In this document: positions 15,150 through 22,990 of the stretch, piece after piece
How the letters are laid out: each line of letters begins with the position of its first letter
Numbering within the stretch: the stretch's first letter is position 1
Origin: Marinobacter sp.
Lineage (GTDB): Bacteria > Pseudomonadota > Gammaproteobacteria > Pseudomonadales > Oleiphilaceae
NCBI RefSeq assembly: GCF_014859525.1
Contig: NZ_JACUUB010000028.1
Location: 1-35,657 of the forward strand
DNA length: 35,657 bases
Direction: 5' to 3'
The notes under the pieces: generated by a model
The model's database searches: none
The model's input: only the letters and a program-made list of their open reading frames with translations
What the model was told of the DNA's origin: nothing
Translations under genes and position numbers: made by a program

Positions 15150-15197
15150 AGTGCTCTCCAGGTCAACAGTTGGCTTGGTCGCCAACCTGAACCTGCC

Positions 15198-15203
15198 ATT
15201 ATA
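15198..15203 (-). promoter_or_regulatory. -10 element for the 53-aa protein gene
   Basis: The minus strand reads TATAAT here, a perfect -10 box, about 50 bases before the start codon. No good -35 is visible at the expected distance. The upstream stretch is partly conserved in front of the decayed copy at 15961, which supports its role. Confidence 0.45.
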
Positions 15204-15373
15204 TCCGAAATAAGAAAAAATTGTTTGGAGTGAAATTTACACGCCCAAAAACGGCCTCCGCCTGAGCAACCCAAAACAATTTTAAACTATGCTATGCACA
15301 GCCTGCTAATTAGCGTACTGTGATCTCCGTTGGAAAGATTTAGCAAAGCGTTTCACGAATAAGACCTTTTGAG

Positions 15374-15492
15374 TTGACATACTTCTCGTCCTGTTTTTGA
15401 CCCTGCACGTTTTTTATTTCCCGCATATCGCTGATCAAAAATCACTACGATCTTTTGGCAGCACACTATTGATTAAAATCAGGATAATTATT
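15374..15492 (+). promoter_or_regulatory. Upstream region of the cold-shock gene, probable long 5' leader
   Basis: TTGACA at 15374-15379 is a perfect -35 sequence, but no convincing -10 follows at 16-18 bases. Cold-shock genes of the CspA type usually have leaders over 100 nt that refold with temperature, and the distance to the ATG at 15493 would fit. The 343 bases between 15150 and 15492 contain no other gene. Confidence 0.3.
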
Positions 15493-15699
15493 ATGTCTAC
15501 CATTAAAGGCAACGTTAAGTTCTTCAATGAAGCAAAAGGTTTCGGCTTTATTACTCGTGAAGGCGGTGCGGACGTTTTTGTTCACTACAGCTCTATTCAG
15601 GGTGGCGGATTCAAGACGTTGGCCGAAGGCCAGGAAGTTGAATTCAGCGTAACTGAAGGCCAGAAAGGCCCACAGGCTGAGAACGTTATTGGCCTGTAA
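15493..15699 (+). CDS. Cold-shock protein, CspA family
   Basis: 68 aa, one cold-shock domain. RNP1 is [10 protein letters not shown] (residues 15-24) and RNP2 is VFVHYSSI (28-35), the two aromatic patches that bind single-stranded RNA and DNA. The C-terminus [10 protein letters not shown] is typical. It acts as an RNA chaperone. AGGA lies eight bases before the ATG and a near-perfect terminator follows. It is bracketed on the opposite strand by the intact and decayed copies of the same 53-aa gene. Confidence 0.95.
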   Translation: MSTIKGNVKFFNEAKGFGFITREGGADVFVHYSSIQGGGFKTLAEGQEVEFSVTEGQKGPQAENVIGL

Positions 15700-15716
15700 G
15701 TAACAGCCAATACGTA

Positions 15717-15748
15717 AGAAAAAAGGCAGCCTCGGCTGCCTTTTTTCT
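15717..15748 (+). terminator. Intrinsic terminator of the cold-shock gene
   Basis: AAGAAAAAAGGCAGCC and GGCTGCCTTTTTTCTT are perfect reverse complements with two unpaired central bases. The GC-rich core is followed by six T on the plus strand. The A-tract on the other side makes it work in both directions. Confidence 0.9.
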
Positions 15749-15801
15749 TGATCCAACCAGGGCCGGAAAGATAATTAACTGCCAAGGCCATAGAACGGTC
15801 A

Positions 15802-15961
15802 TCAGTTACTTTTCACATTAATCTGCTCCGGGCCAGCAGCAGTCAATTGCCCCCGTCTACCTTTCCCCGCATGCTCGACACCCCGCCAGATTTCAAAAAG
15901 GGGCGGTCTGCGCTTCAATCCCGGCAAACGTTAACGTCGCTTTCACGGCGTTCTTGCCCAT
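15802..15961 (-). pseudogene. Decayed second copy of the 53-aa FLxxGG gene
   Basis: From an ATG at 15961 the frame reads MGKNAVKATLTFAGIEAQTAPF and stops. In the next frame it continues to WRGVEHAGKGRRGQLTAAGPEQINVKSN and ends at 15802. With the frames joined it parallels the intact protein at 14988-15149 (KKPVKATLTTAMIEEQTAAFL, then VVEQVVKGKSGQ and KQVNLKAS). The DNA upstream also matches, including GGTCGCCA and AAAAATTGTT. It is therefore a duplicated gene with its promoter region, now frameshifted. The remaining parts of 15700-16121 show no gene. Confidence 0.7.
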
Positions 15962-16121
15962 AGCATTTTCCAAGTTTAATCTAGGCTCGGTCGCCAGTTG
16001 TCGCCCTCTGGCGTATCTGAAACAGGAAAAATTGTTGGGAAATGTGTAATCCACGATCTCGGCCCAAGCCAGGGACGCCGGCGCTCAACAAATTCAACGA
16101 CTACAAAGCGGACATCAAACC

Positions 16122-16748
16122 ATGTCACTCAACGAACAGCCTGCCAACACTCAAGCCACGCACTCACTGAAGCAGCGCGCGGCCTCAAAGCTTTTACGAA
16201 CGGCAGGCTGGAACATCCACCGTTTTCCCGACATCCCCAAAGCCATGGTTGTTGCCGGGCCCCACACATCAAACTGGGACGGAGTGCTGGGGCTCGCCTG
16301 CGGCCTGGCTTTAGGGCTGGATGCCAGATTCATGATCAAGCACACTCTGTTCAAAGGCCCTTTGGGCTGGCTTTTGCGGAAGTTCGGAGCAATACCGGTG
16401 GATCGCTCACAGGCCGGCGGTATTGTTGGGCAGGCGGTGGAGCAGTTTAATACCAATGATCATATGGCGATTGTGGTCACCCCGGAGGGAACCCGTCACA
16501 ACGCCAGCAAGTGGAAAACGGGGTTTCATCACATTGCGCGGCAGGCGGGTGTACCGATTGTTCTGGCCGTAGCTGATTACCGCAAAAAGCAGCTCACCTT
16601 CCCGGTCATCCTGCAGCCTTCAGATGATCTGGAAGCTGACATGCAACAACTCTATGAAGGCTTTGCAGAGGCGACACCGCGCCGCCCCGAAAGGCTGTCA
16701 GAACCAGTAAAAGTGCTATGGGAGGCCAAAAACCTGGTCAGAAAATAA
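16122..16748 (+). CDS. Lysophospholipid acyltransferase (PlsC-like)
   Basis: 208 aa. Block I is HTSNWD, the H(x4)D catalytic motif of glycerolipid acyltransferases; MIKHTLFKGPLGWLLRKFGAIPVDR carries block II, VTPEGTR is block III, and GVPIVLAVADY corresponds to block IV. There is no strong membrane helix, so it probably associates peripherally. It resembles the short acyltransferases found outside the main plsC locus. The ribosome site before the ATG is poor. It is alone, between the decayed small gene and a hypothetical gene. Confidence 0.9.
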   Translation: MSLNEQPANTQATHSLKQRAASKLLRTAGWNIHRFPDIPKAMVVAGPHTSNWDGVLGLACGLALGLDARFMIKHTLFKGPLGWLLRKFGAIPVDRSQAGGIVGQAVEQFNTNDHMAIVVTPEGTRHNASKWKTGFHHIARQAGVPIVLAVADYRKKQLTFPVILQPSDDLEADMQQLYEGFAEATPRRPERLSEPVKVLWEAKNLVRK

Positions 16749-16833
16749 CGCTGCCCGGGTTCTCCCAAGGGGTAGATTAGTGATAGCTTCGTCACCACCT
16801 ACCCCTATTTATTGGCCAGAGACGAGAACAACC

Positions 16834-17217
16834 ATGTCTGAAGCAGAGAACCTGAAACCAAATACCTTGTATATCGAAGTATCCGGCGCCGGCCTGCCTG
16901 AGGTAGACGGGCTTTATATACCCTCAGAAGCCCCGCCCACCAAATCCGATGCCGGCGTTATGTCTGCCCGCGGTTACTGGAATGGCAAGATGGCGTGGGA
17001 CCGTGCCGACGGCAAGGCAGCCAGAAGTCCGGCGATCTCCTACTCCATCGGCTTCAAATCCTGGCGCATCTGCCGACTGGACGGCCACCTGGCTTACGAA
17101 ATCGGTGGTGATGACGAATTACCGCCTACCGATCGCCAGTGGAACGTCTACAAAATGGGCGTTGCCCCGGCACCCAAGGTCGTGATCCACCACTCGGATC
17201 CAAGAGCGGCGAGGTAA
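16834..17217 (+). CDS. Hypothetical protein with W/Y-rich beta repeats
   Basis: 127 aa, soluble and rich in Gly, Trp and Tyr. The central part reads VSGAGLPEVDGLY, ARGYWNGKMAWDR, SYSIGFKSWRICRLDGHLAYEIGGDDELPP and RQWNVYKMG. This pattern of NG-x-Y/W turns followed by short strands resembles small proteins scattered among marine bacteria and algae, but I cannot name a family. The start is the ATG at 16834. It may be co-transcribed with the acyltransferase 85 bases upstream. Function unknown. Confidence 0.7.
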   Translation: MSEAENLKPNTLYIEVSGAGLPEVDGLYIPSEAPPTKSDAGVMSARGYWNGKMAWDRADGKAARSPAISYSIGFKSWRICRLDGHLAYEIGGDDELPPTDRQWNVYKMGVAPAPKVVIHHSDPRAAR

Positions 17218-17250
17218 CCGCTAACGCCCGCCAATGCTGATCGCAACGCC

Positions 17251-17372
17251 TTAGTGATGACCACCCGGCCCATGGGCATGGTCGTGCACTAACGGTTCAG
17301 GATCAGCATTGTGGACTTCGGGATCTCGATATCGAGGGTCAGGGTTTTATATCGGCCTTCGAAAAACCAGGC
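17251..17372 (-). pseudogene. 3' end of a broken second slyD copy
   Basis: The minus strand reads KTLTLDIEI, then after a one-base frame change PEVHNADPEPLVHDHAHGPGGHH and a stop at 17251. The intact SlyD at 23855-24334 ends KTLTFDIEI, then LEVRAADPEEIAHGHAHGPGGHH. DNA identity is also clear (TCGATATCGA and CAGGGTTTTA). Only the last ~35 codons remain. The matching 5' end lies on the other side of radD at 19154-19237. Confidence 0.85.
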
Positions 17373-17393
17373 ACGCCTCAACCGCCGGAAGCC

Positions 17394-19157
17394 TCACGCT
17401 TCGTTCGCTTTCCGGTACTGCCCCTGATAATCAAACACCCGCTCCTGCACTTGCCAATAGTGCTTTTGCTTGCGGGCAATCACGAAATCCGGCGCCGGCA
17501 ACAAAGCTTGCACCTCAAGCACCTCCTCTGCCTTGCCGAACGTTCTCGGGGCCTGGCCGTGGGCAAATCTGCGGCCGAACAGTCGGTTGAACACACGCCG
17601 CTGGGCTGGCTTGCTGAAATCAAACGACTCCTTCAGTTCTTCCCCATCTTCGCCGTGATAGGTGATCCTCAGCCTGCCACCCTCAACACCCAGCGAGATT
17701 CCCGCGCAGCGAATGACCCTGGCATCCTTGAGTTTCAGCGCATCCCGCAGCTGATCATCGGGATCAATGATGGCTTTGTGGCAAAGCCCACAGTTGCGGG
17801 CGGCAATATCGTTCTCGCCACCGCAGTGGGGGCACTCCTTGAAACGAAACCGGTAATCACACTGCCGGGCACGCGCTCCATCGCCTTCCGCAGGCTCCAG
17901 CAGTCCCTGGCAGCGGCGCCCGTAGTGCTCAACCACCTGGCCGTTGCTGTCGGTTTTACCCCAGAAAATATTGGCAAAGCCACAGCCCGGGCAAAACACC
18001 TGCACCGGTTCACTGTCTGGATTGGGTTTTGGCTGCCCAACCTCCGGGTGATGCAGGTTTATGTGGTTGCCGGCGTAATCCATCACCAGGCAATCCTGTT
18101 TGCCCTCATCCAGGCGCAGACCCCGGCCCACCATCTGCTGATACAGGCTCACCGACTGGGTAGGCCGAAGAATGGCGATCAGGTCCACGTGGGGCGCGTC
18201 AAACCCGGTGGTAAGCACGGACACATTCACCAGATACTTTAACTGCCGCTGCTTGAAGTGCTGGACCAGCAGGTCCCGGTCTTTCAGGTCGGTCGCGCCA
18301 GTCACCAGAGCGGTCTGGTGTTCCGGCAGATAACCGGTGATCTCCCGCGCATGCGCCACCGTTGCGGCGAAAATCATCACTCCTTTACGCTCATCGGCCA
18401 GTTCGATCACCTGCTCAATGATGGCGCGGGTCACTCGCTTGTGCTTGCTCAGCAGCTGGTTAACGTCTTTCTCGGCGTATTCACCAAAGCGGTCCTGGGC
18501 GAGCGCGGAGAAATCGTATTGCGCCACCGCCGCGTTTACCAACTCCGGCGGCGTGAGATAGCCCCGGTTGATCATGTAACTCAACGGCAGCTCGTAGATG
18601 CAGTGCTGAAAGGGCGTAACCTGACCCTCACCAGAGCCGCGCACAAAGCCCCGGTAGTGATAGCGGTAGATCCAGCCCGTGGCCAGGCGATAGGGTGTGG
18701 CGGTGAGCCCGAGCACTTTCAGGGAGTCGTTCTGCTGCCGCAGCAGCTCGATGATTTGTTGATACTGGCTGGTTTCCTCACCGCTGACCCGGTGGCACTC
18801 GTCGATGATCACCAACGAGTATTCATTCCGGAACTGGTCCAGGTTCGCCGCCACCGACTGCACACTGGCAAAGGTCACCTGATGCCGGCGTTCCTTGCGC
18901 TTAAGCCCGGCGGAGAAGATGCCGCCGGTTAGCCCATAGCTCTCGTACTTGGCGTGGTTCTGCTCCACCAGTTCCTTTACGTGGGTCAGCACCAGAATCC
19001 TGCGCCGGGCCAGGCGGGCCAGCTCGGCAATCACCAGGCTTTTGCCGGCACCGGTTGGCAACACAATAACGGCAGACTCATCCGATTGGCGGAAATGACT
19101 CAGCGTGGCGTCGACGGCTTCCTGCTGGTAGGGGCGCAGTGTGAAAGGCGCATTCAT
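17394..19157 (-). CDS. radD: Superfamily 2 helicase RadD (YejH)
   Basis: 587 aa, same length and motif order as E. coli RadD, a DNA-damage-tolerance protein that works with RecA and SSB. Walker A is PTGAGKS (34-40), motif II DECH (119-122), motif III LTATP, and motif VI contains QQMVGRGLR. The C-terminal part carries three CxxC pairs (CPGCG, CPHCG and CGLC) for zinc. The ATG at 19157 has no ribosome site of its own; it overlaps as ATGA the stop of a 15-codon frame that is the captured 5' end of a slyD copy. Its 3' end is followed by the slyD 3' stub. So radD appears inserted in slyD and read from its promoter. Confidence 0.95.
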   Translation of the reverse strand: MNAPFTLRPYQQEAVDATLSHFRQSDESAVIVLPTGAGKSLVIAELARLARRRILVLTHVKELVEQNHAKYESYGLTGGIFSAGLKRKERRHQVTFASVQSVAANLDQFRNEYSLVIIDECHRVSGEETSQYQQIIELLRQQNDSLKVLGLTATPYRLATGWIYRYHYRGFVRGSGEGQVTPFQHCIYELPLSYMINRGYLTPPELVNAAVAQYDFSALAQDRFGEYAEKDVNQLLSKHKRVTRAIIEQVIELADERKGVMIFAATVAHAREITGYLPEHQTALVTGATDLKDRDLLVQHFKQRQLKYLVNVSVLTTGFDAPHVDLIAILRPTQSVSLYQQMVGRGLRLDEGKQDCLVMDYAGNHINLHHPEVGQPKPNPDSEPVQVFCPGCGFANIFWGKTDSNGQVVEHYGRRCQGLLEPAEGDGARARQCDYRFRFKECPHCGGENDIAARNCGLCHKAIIDPDDQLRDALKLKDARVIRCAGISLGVEGGRLRITYHGEDGEELKESFDFSKPAQRRVFNRLFGRRFAHGQAPRTFGKAEEVLEVQALLPAPDFVIARKQKHYWQVQERVFDYQGQYRKANEA

Positions 19158-19201
19158 TTTTGAGGATGTAATGGTTCAGCCTGATTCTTTTTGATGGCCA
19201 T
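19154..19201 (-). CDS. 15-aa leader frame: captured 5' end of slyD overlapping radD
   Basis: The reading frame is [15 protein letters not shown]. The first seven residues match the start of the intact SlyD (MPIEKNQ), and the 16 bases CGCAGAGAACCCTATG around the start are identical at both loci. After codon 7 the sequence diverges, and the TGA overlaps the radD ATG as ATGA. Ribosomes starting at the slyD site could therefore hand over to radD. Whether the peptide itself has any role is unknown; it is read here as a coupling leader. Confidence 0.55.
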   Translation of the reverse strand: MAIKKNQAEPLHPQK

Positions 19202-19231
19202 AGGGTTCTCTGCGGCGATTCACGATATGAC

Positions 19232-19237
19232 ATTATA
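19232..19237 (-). promoter_or_regulatory. -10 element inherited from slyD, serving radD
   Basis: The minus strand reads TATAAT. In the intact slyD the same box lies at 24365-24370, and the distance from TATAATG to CGCAGAG is 23 bases at both loci. No clear -35 is visible at either. Conservation of box, spacing and ribosome site argues that a whole slyD control region is present here. Confidence 0.55.
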
Positions 19238-19343
19238 ACCAGCAGCGGCGTTGACTCCACTGGCCCCTGCCTTCGACTCGCGCTCTGCACCAAAACCTTG
19301 CGGAATATTGACTTAGAACAAGGCAAAGTAGAAACTTGCGCAC

Positions 19344-19748
19344 ATGCAGTCCAAACGTCGCTATCTGATTTTCATGCTTATCCTATGGCTGCCCGCTCAG
19401 GGGCTGGCGACAGCGCTCCTGCATTGCGACATCATCCACCCGGCGCAAACAGCTTTCGACGATCACTCTTCCCTGCACCACGAGCATGCCTCGATTCCAT
19501 CAGCAGCAGCGGACGAGCATAGCGGCAGTGCGTCAGACAGCACTGGCCAACTTCATGCCAGCCAGAAACACCCGGACTCTCAACACGTTGACCCCTGCCA
19601 GCAATGCTGCCAGGTCTGCACAACCTTGATCCCCTCCCCTGCTCTTATGGGCAGTCCAGCTCTGGCCACTCCGATCATTCGGCCTGCAGAGAGCGCAGAC
19701 AGTTTTATTTCCGACCCGCTGTTCCACCCACCACAAATCCGCAGTTAA
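19344..19748 (+). CDS. Exported Cys/His-rich protein, DUF2946/CopL-like, of the copper cluster
   Basis: 134 aa. An N-terminal signal sequence (RRYLIFMLILWLPAQGLATA) is followed by a region dense in His (HHEHASIP, HASQKHPDSQHVD) and a Cys cluster CQQCCQVC at about residues 86-93. Such proteins precede copper operons as DUF2946 or CopL-type periplasmic metal binders. The position as first gene before TolC, MCO, CopC and CopD genes supports copper binding. No family match is certain. The ribosome site is weak, and promoter elements of the CueR type were not convincing. Confidence 0.65.
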   Translation: MQSKRRYLIFMLILWLPAQGLATALLHCDIIHPAQTAFDDHSSLHHEHASIPSAAADEHSGSASDSTGQLHASQKHPDSQHVDPCQQCCQVCTTLIPSPALMGSPALATPIIRPAESADSFISDPLFHPPQIRS

Positions 19749-19820
19749 CCACGAGACCTGAACCTGCCGGGGCATTGATCGCTGCGGCATGAATACCGGT
19801 GACCTTGAGGCAATACAACC

Positions 19821-21245
19821 ATGAAAAACCTGATTGGCGGCGCTCTGGCCGTCCTGTTTCTGCAGGGCTGTGCCACGATGGCTCCCCCTGATTATTCAAA
19901 GCTGGAGGCTGATCTCGACCCCCTGCTGCAGTCCCCTGCACGTGGTCAGATTCACCAAACCCTGGAACTGTCGGAGCAGGAGCGGTTTGAGCGAGTTGAT
20001 GATCTCTTGTTCGAACCACTCACACCCGGAAACGCGCAACATCTGGCGCTGGTTAACAGCCCACACATCCGCGCTCACCTGCATCGACTAGGCGTTGTTG
20101 AAGCTGAACAGGTGCAGGCTCAAATGCTGAGCAATCCCACCCTGGCCGTGTCGGCAATGCGCCCGGAGGGTGGTGGGCGCTGGGAGCTGGGGCTAGGCCT
20201 GAGCCAGAGCGTGCTAGACCTGATGACCCGTTCGCTGCGCAAGACCCTGGCAGAAGAAGCGCTGACCAGCGCCCGGCTTGACCTGCTCGACACTCTTAAC
20301 CAGGAGCTGTATCAGGTTCAGCAGGATTACTTTCATGCCGTGGGTGCCAGCCACCGTGAGGCAGTCGCCCGGCTGGCCCTGAACGCAGCGGAAACCGCCG
20401 CCTTGCTGGCCGAACGCCTGCACGAAGCCGGCAACCTGAAAGAACTGACCCTGCTGCACTACCGTGATCAACAGTTACAGAGCCAGCGAGCCCTGCGCCG
20501 CGCCCAGGCGGACGCACAGCAAGCCCAGACCACACTGGCGCTGCGCCTGGGCCTTGAGCACCCGGCCATGATGGAGTTGCCGACCACGCTGCCACAGCTG
20601 CCAGATGATGAACAGGTAGACGTGGCCAGCCTGACCGATCACGCCCTCACACAGCGTCTGGACCTGCGCATTGCGCGACAGCTCCAGGAAGTTGCCGGAC
20701 ATCGCGAGTCGTTTTACGCACGCCAGGGCAGGTTCACTCAGTGGGATATCGGTGTTGATGTGGAGCGCGGCTCAGACGGCGTATACAGTGCCGGCCCCAC
20801 AATGGCTGTCGGTTTACCCCTGTTCGATCGTAACCAGGCCCGCCGGGCCGGCGCCGGCGCTCAGCTTTTACGCGCCGACGCCCTGGTGGATGCCAGAACG
20901 CTGGAACTGCGCACGCAACTCCCAGACCTGGCGAACCGTTTACGCCTGACTCGAGACAACGTTGAGCAACTCGAGCAACAGGTGATTCCGCAATGGCAGC
21001 AGCAAGTGGACCTGAACCTGCGTGAATACAACTTTATGCTATCGGGCGCCTTTGAACTGCTTAACGCCAAGGCGCGAGAGTTTGAGGCCTGGCGCGAGCA
21101 TGCTCAAACCCTTGAGCAGTACTGGATTCAACGCATACTCCTGGCAATGGTCAGCGCCACGCCTTTGGACGCCGCTCTGCCCGACGCGGTACAACTGCCC
21201 TCCGTCGAAGCTGGCGGCCAGGGTCACGAACACCACAACCACTGA
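19821..21245 (+). CDS. TolC-family outer-membrane lipoprotein (CusC-like)
   Basis: 474 aa. Lipobox LQGCATM puts the lipidated Cys at about 16. The body is two repeats of long amphipathic helices with outer-membrane-efflux-protein features (HLALVNSPHIRAHLHRLGVVEAEQVQAQMLSNP, GLPLFDRNQARRAGAGAQ, YNFMLSGAFELLNAKARE, each within the expected repeat). The C-terminus ends HEHHNH. Such a channel usually serves an RND pump (CusCBA), but no pump or adaptor gene is here. The MCO start codon lies ten bases after the stop, so the two are co-expressed. Confidence 0.88.
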   Translation: MKNLIGGALAVLFLQGCATMAPPDYSKLEADLDPLLQSPARGQIHQTLELSEQERFERVDDLLFEPLTPGNAQHLALVNSPHIRAHLHRLGVVEAEQVQAQMLSNPTLAVSAMRPEGGGRWELGLGLSQSVLDLMTRSLRKTLAEEALTSARLDLLDTLNQELYQVQQDYFHAVGASHREAVARLALNAAETAALLAERLHEAGNLKELTLLHYRDQQLQSQRALRRAQADAQQAQTTLALRLGLEHPAMMELPTTLPQLPDDEQVDVASLTDHALTQRLDLRIARQLQEVAGHRESFYARQGRFTQWDIGVDVERGSDGVYSAGPTMAVGLPLFDRNQARRAGAGAQLLRADALVDARTLELRTQLPDLANRLRLTRDNVEQLEQQVIPQWQQQVDLNLREYNFMLSGAFELLNAKAREFEAWREHAQTLEQYWIQRILLAMVSATPLDAALPDAVQLPSVEAGGQGHEHHNH

Positions 21246-21255
21246 GGCTGCCACC

Positions 21256-22545
21256 ATGGTTAATCGTCGTCATTTTTTATTAGGCAGTGCCGCGGGTCTG
21301 GTGGCTGGAGCGCTACCAGCACAAACCTTCGCCGCGGCTAATCGCAACACCACCACACACACGCCCCTCAACGCTCCTGAGCGGACGGGCCAGGGCTATC
21401 GCCCGGTGATCACGCCCAATGGCCGAACACTGGGTTATCGCATGCGCGATGGCGTTAAAGAGTTCCACCTGATTGCCGAAGAAATCGAACACAGCTTTGG
21501 CGACGGCACCACCATCAAGGCCTGGGGTTACAACGGCATGACCCCGGGGCCTACCCTTGAGGCGGTAGAGGGTGACCGGGTAAGAATCTATGTGACTAAC
21601 CGTCTCAAAGAACCAACCAGTGTGCACTGGCACGGTCTGTTACTGCCCAATGGTATGGACGGAGTCGCCGGCCTGACCCAACCTTCCATCCCGCCGGGCA
21701 AAACCTTTGTCTATGAGTTCCCGCTGGTGCAGCATGGTACCCACATGTACCACCCGCACTCCGATGAAATGGTGCAGATGGCCATGGGTATGATGGGCAT
21801 GTTCATCATTCACCCCCGCGAGCCGGAGGCCAACCCGGTAGACCGGGACTACGCCATCATGCTGCATAACTGGGCCGTACATCCGGGCACTTATCGGCCC
21901 GACCCTGCGATCATGCAGGACTTTGATCTTTGGACCATGAACAGCAAGGTTTTCCCGTTTATCGACTCACTGGTGGCACAAACCGGCGAGCGGGTGCGCA
22001 TTCGCATGGGCAACCTGTCTATGTGGAATCACCCCATGCATGTTCACGGCGTCAAGTTTCACGTCACCGGCGGCGACGGCGGGCGCTGGCCCCAGTCGCT
22101 CTGGCGCACGGAAGCCACCGAGATTGTCGGCGTAGGCCAGGCCCGGGACATCGAGTTTATCGCGGAGCCCGGCGACTGGGCCTTCCACTGCCATATGGCC
22201 CACCACACCATGAACGCGATGGGGCACGATATCCCCAACACCCTGGGTGTGAATCAGAACGAGGTCGAGCAACGTATTCAGGCGCTGGTGCCCGGCTATA
22301 TGGCGATGGGCGAAAAAGGCATGGGCGAACACCAGACCCACGTCGATGCCGGCCATATGCCCGGCCCAGAGAACACCCTGGCCATGATGATGGGCAAAGG
22401 CCCGTTCGGAAATATGGAAATGGGCGGGATGTTTACCGTCATCAAAGTTCGCGATCAGCTCGACGGAGACCCTGGCTGGTATCAACACCCAACCGGCACT
22501 GTCGCCCGCGAGACCGATCAAGTCCCCAATGATCTACCCAAGTAA
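21256..22545 (+). CDS. Tat-exported multicopper oxidase
   Basis: 429 aa. The N-terminus NRRHFLLGSAAGLVAGALPA is a twin-arginine signal ending near AQTFAA. Copper ligands in order are HWHG (124-127), HPH (166-168), HPMHVHG (259-265) and HCHMAHHTMNAM, giving Cys312, His317 and Met322 as type 1 ligands. The protein is shorter than three-domain CueO or CopA, and only ~70 residues separate the second and third copper motifs, so the middle cupredoxin domain seems missing or reduced. A Met-rich stretch (YMAMGEKGMGEH, then NTLAMMMGKGPFGNMEMGG) follows the type 1 site. The start is ATG at 21256. Probably oxidises Cu(I) in the periplasm. Confidence 0.92.
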   Translation: MVNRRHFLLGSAAGLVAGALPAQTFAAANRNTTTHTPLNAPERTGQGYRPVITPNGRTLGYRMRDGVKEFHLIAEEIEHSFGDGTTIKAWGYNGMTPGPTLEAVEGDRVRIYVTNRLKEPTSVHWHGLLLPNGMDGVAGLTQPSIPPGKTFVYEFPLVQHGTHMYHPHSDEMVQMAMGMMGMFIIHPREPEANPVDRDYAIMLHNWAVHPGTYRPDPAIMQDFDLWTMNSKVFPFIDSLVAQTGERVRIRMGNLSMWNHPMHVHGVKFHVTGGDGGRWPQSLWRTEATEIVGVGQARDIEFIAEPGDWAFHCHMAHHTMNAMGHDIPNTLGVNQNEVEQRIQALVPGYMAMGEKGMGEHQTHVDAGHMPGPENTLAMMMGKGPFGNMEMGGMFTVIKVRDQLDGDPGWYQHPTGTVARETDQVPNDLPK

Positions 22546-22568
22546 CTTCAATAACCGGAGAAAGAGCC

Positions 22569-22985
22569 ATGAACCGACACATATTTTTGCCACTGATGCT
22601 GATGATTTTCGCCCTCACGGGTGCCAGCCTGGCCCACGCCCATACGGATGTGATCTCTTCGTCACCGGCCAGCGACGAACACATAGAGACATCCCCTGAA
22701 TACCTCGGTCTGGAGTTCGGCGACAACGTAAGGCTGATGCGGGTTAACCTGACTGATGGCGATGGCCAACGGGTACGAGTGGATTTTCGACCCAGCCGAG
22801 AGTCCAACATGGATTACCGGATTGACTTGCCAACACTGAAAGAGGGTCACTACGAAGTGGAATGGCGCGCCATGGCCGACGACGGACACACCATGACCGG
22901 CGGCTTCAGCTTTCACCTCGGCGGGAACCCTGACGACCATAAAAGCAACGAAGACTCGGGCTCAGGCCACGAAGGCCACCACTGA
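22569..22985 (+). CDS. copC: CopC periplasmic copper-binding protein
   Basis: 138 aa. A signal peptide ends LAHA, leaving His25 as the mature N-terminus (HTDVISSSPAS), the usual CopC arrangement in which the terminal amine and His bind Cu(II). The C-terminal strand WRAMADDGHTMTGGFSFHL supplies a further His. A His-rich tail (DDHKSNE, GHEGHH) extends beyond the family core. It delivers or buffers copper for CopD. Ribosome site GGAG is nine bases before the ATG; copD follows after five bases. Confidence 0.93.
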   Translation: MNRHIFLPLMLMIFALTGASLAHAHTDVISSSPASDEHIETSPEYLGLEFGDNVRLMRVNLTDGDGQRVRVDFRPSRESNMDYRIDLPTLKEGHYEVEWRAMADDGHTMTGGFSFHLGGNPDDHKSNEDSGSGHEGHH

Positions 22986-22990
22986 CCGCC

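Noticed and set aside
15802..15961. A second functional small regulator after the cold-shock gene
   Set aside because: The frame is broken after 22 codons and continues only in another frame, so it is a pseudogene.
19270..19340. CueR/CopR-type operator before the copper cluster
   Set aside because: ACCTTGCGG and CAAGG face each other loosely, but the MerR-type dyad and 19-bp promoter spacing are not met.
21930..22532. 200-residue Arg-rich plus-strand frame inside the multicopper oxidase
   Set aside because: It is a shifted reading of the oxidase gene with GC-rich bias and no recognisable domain.
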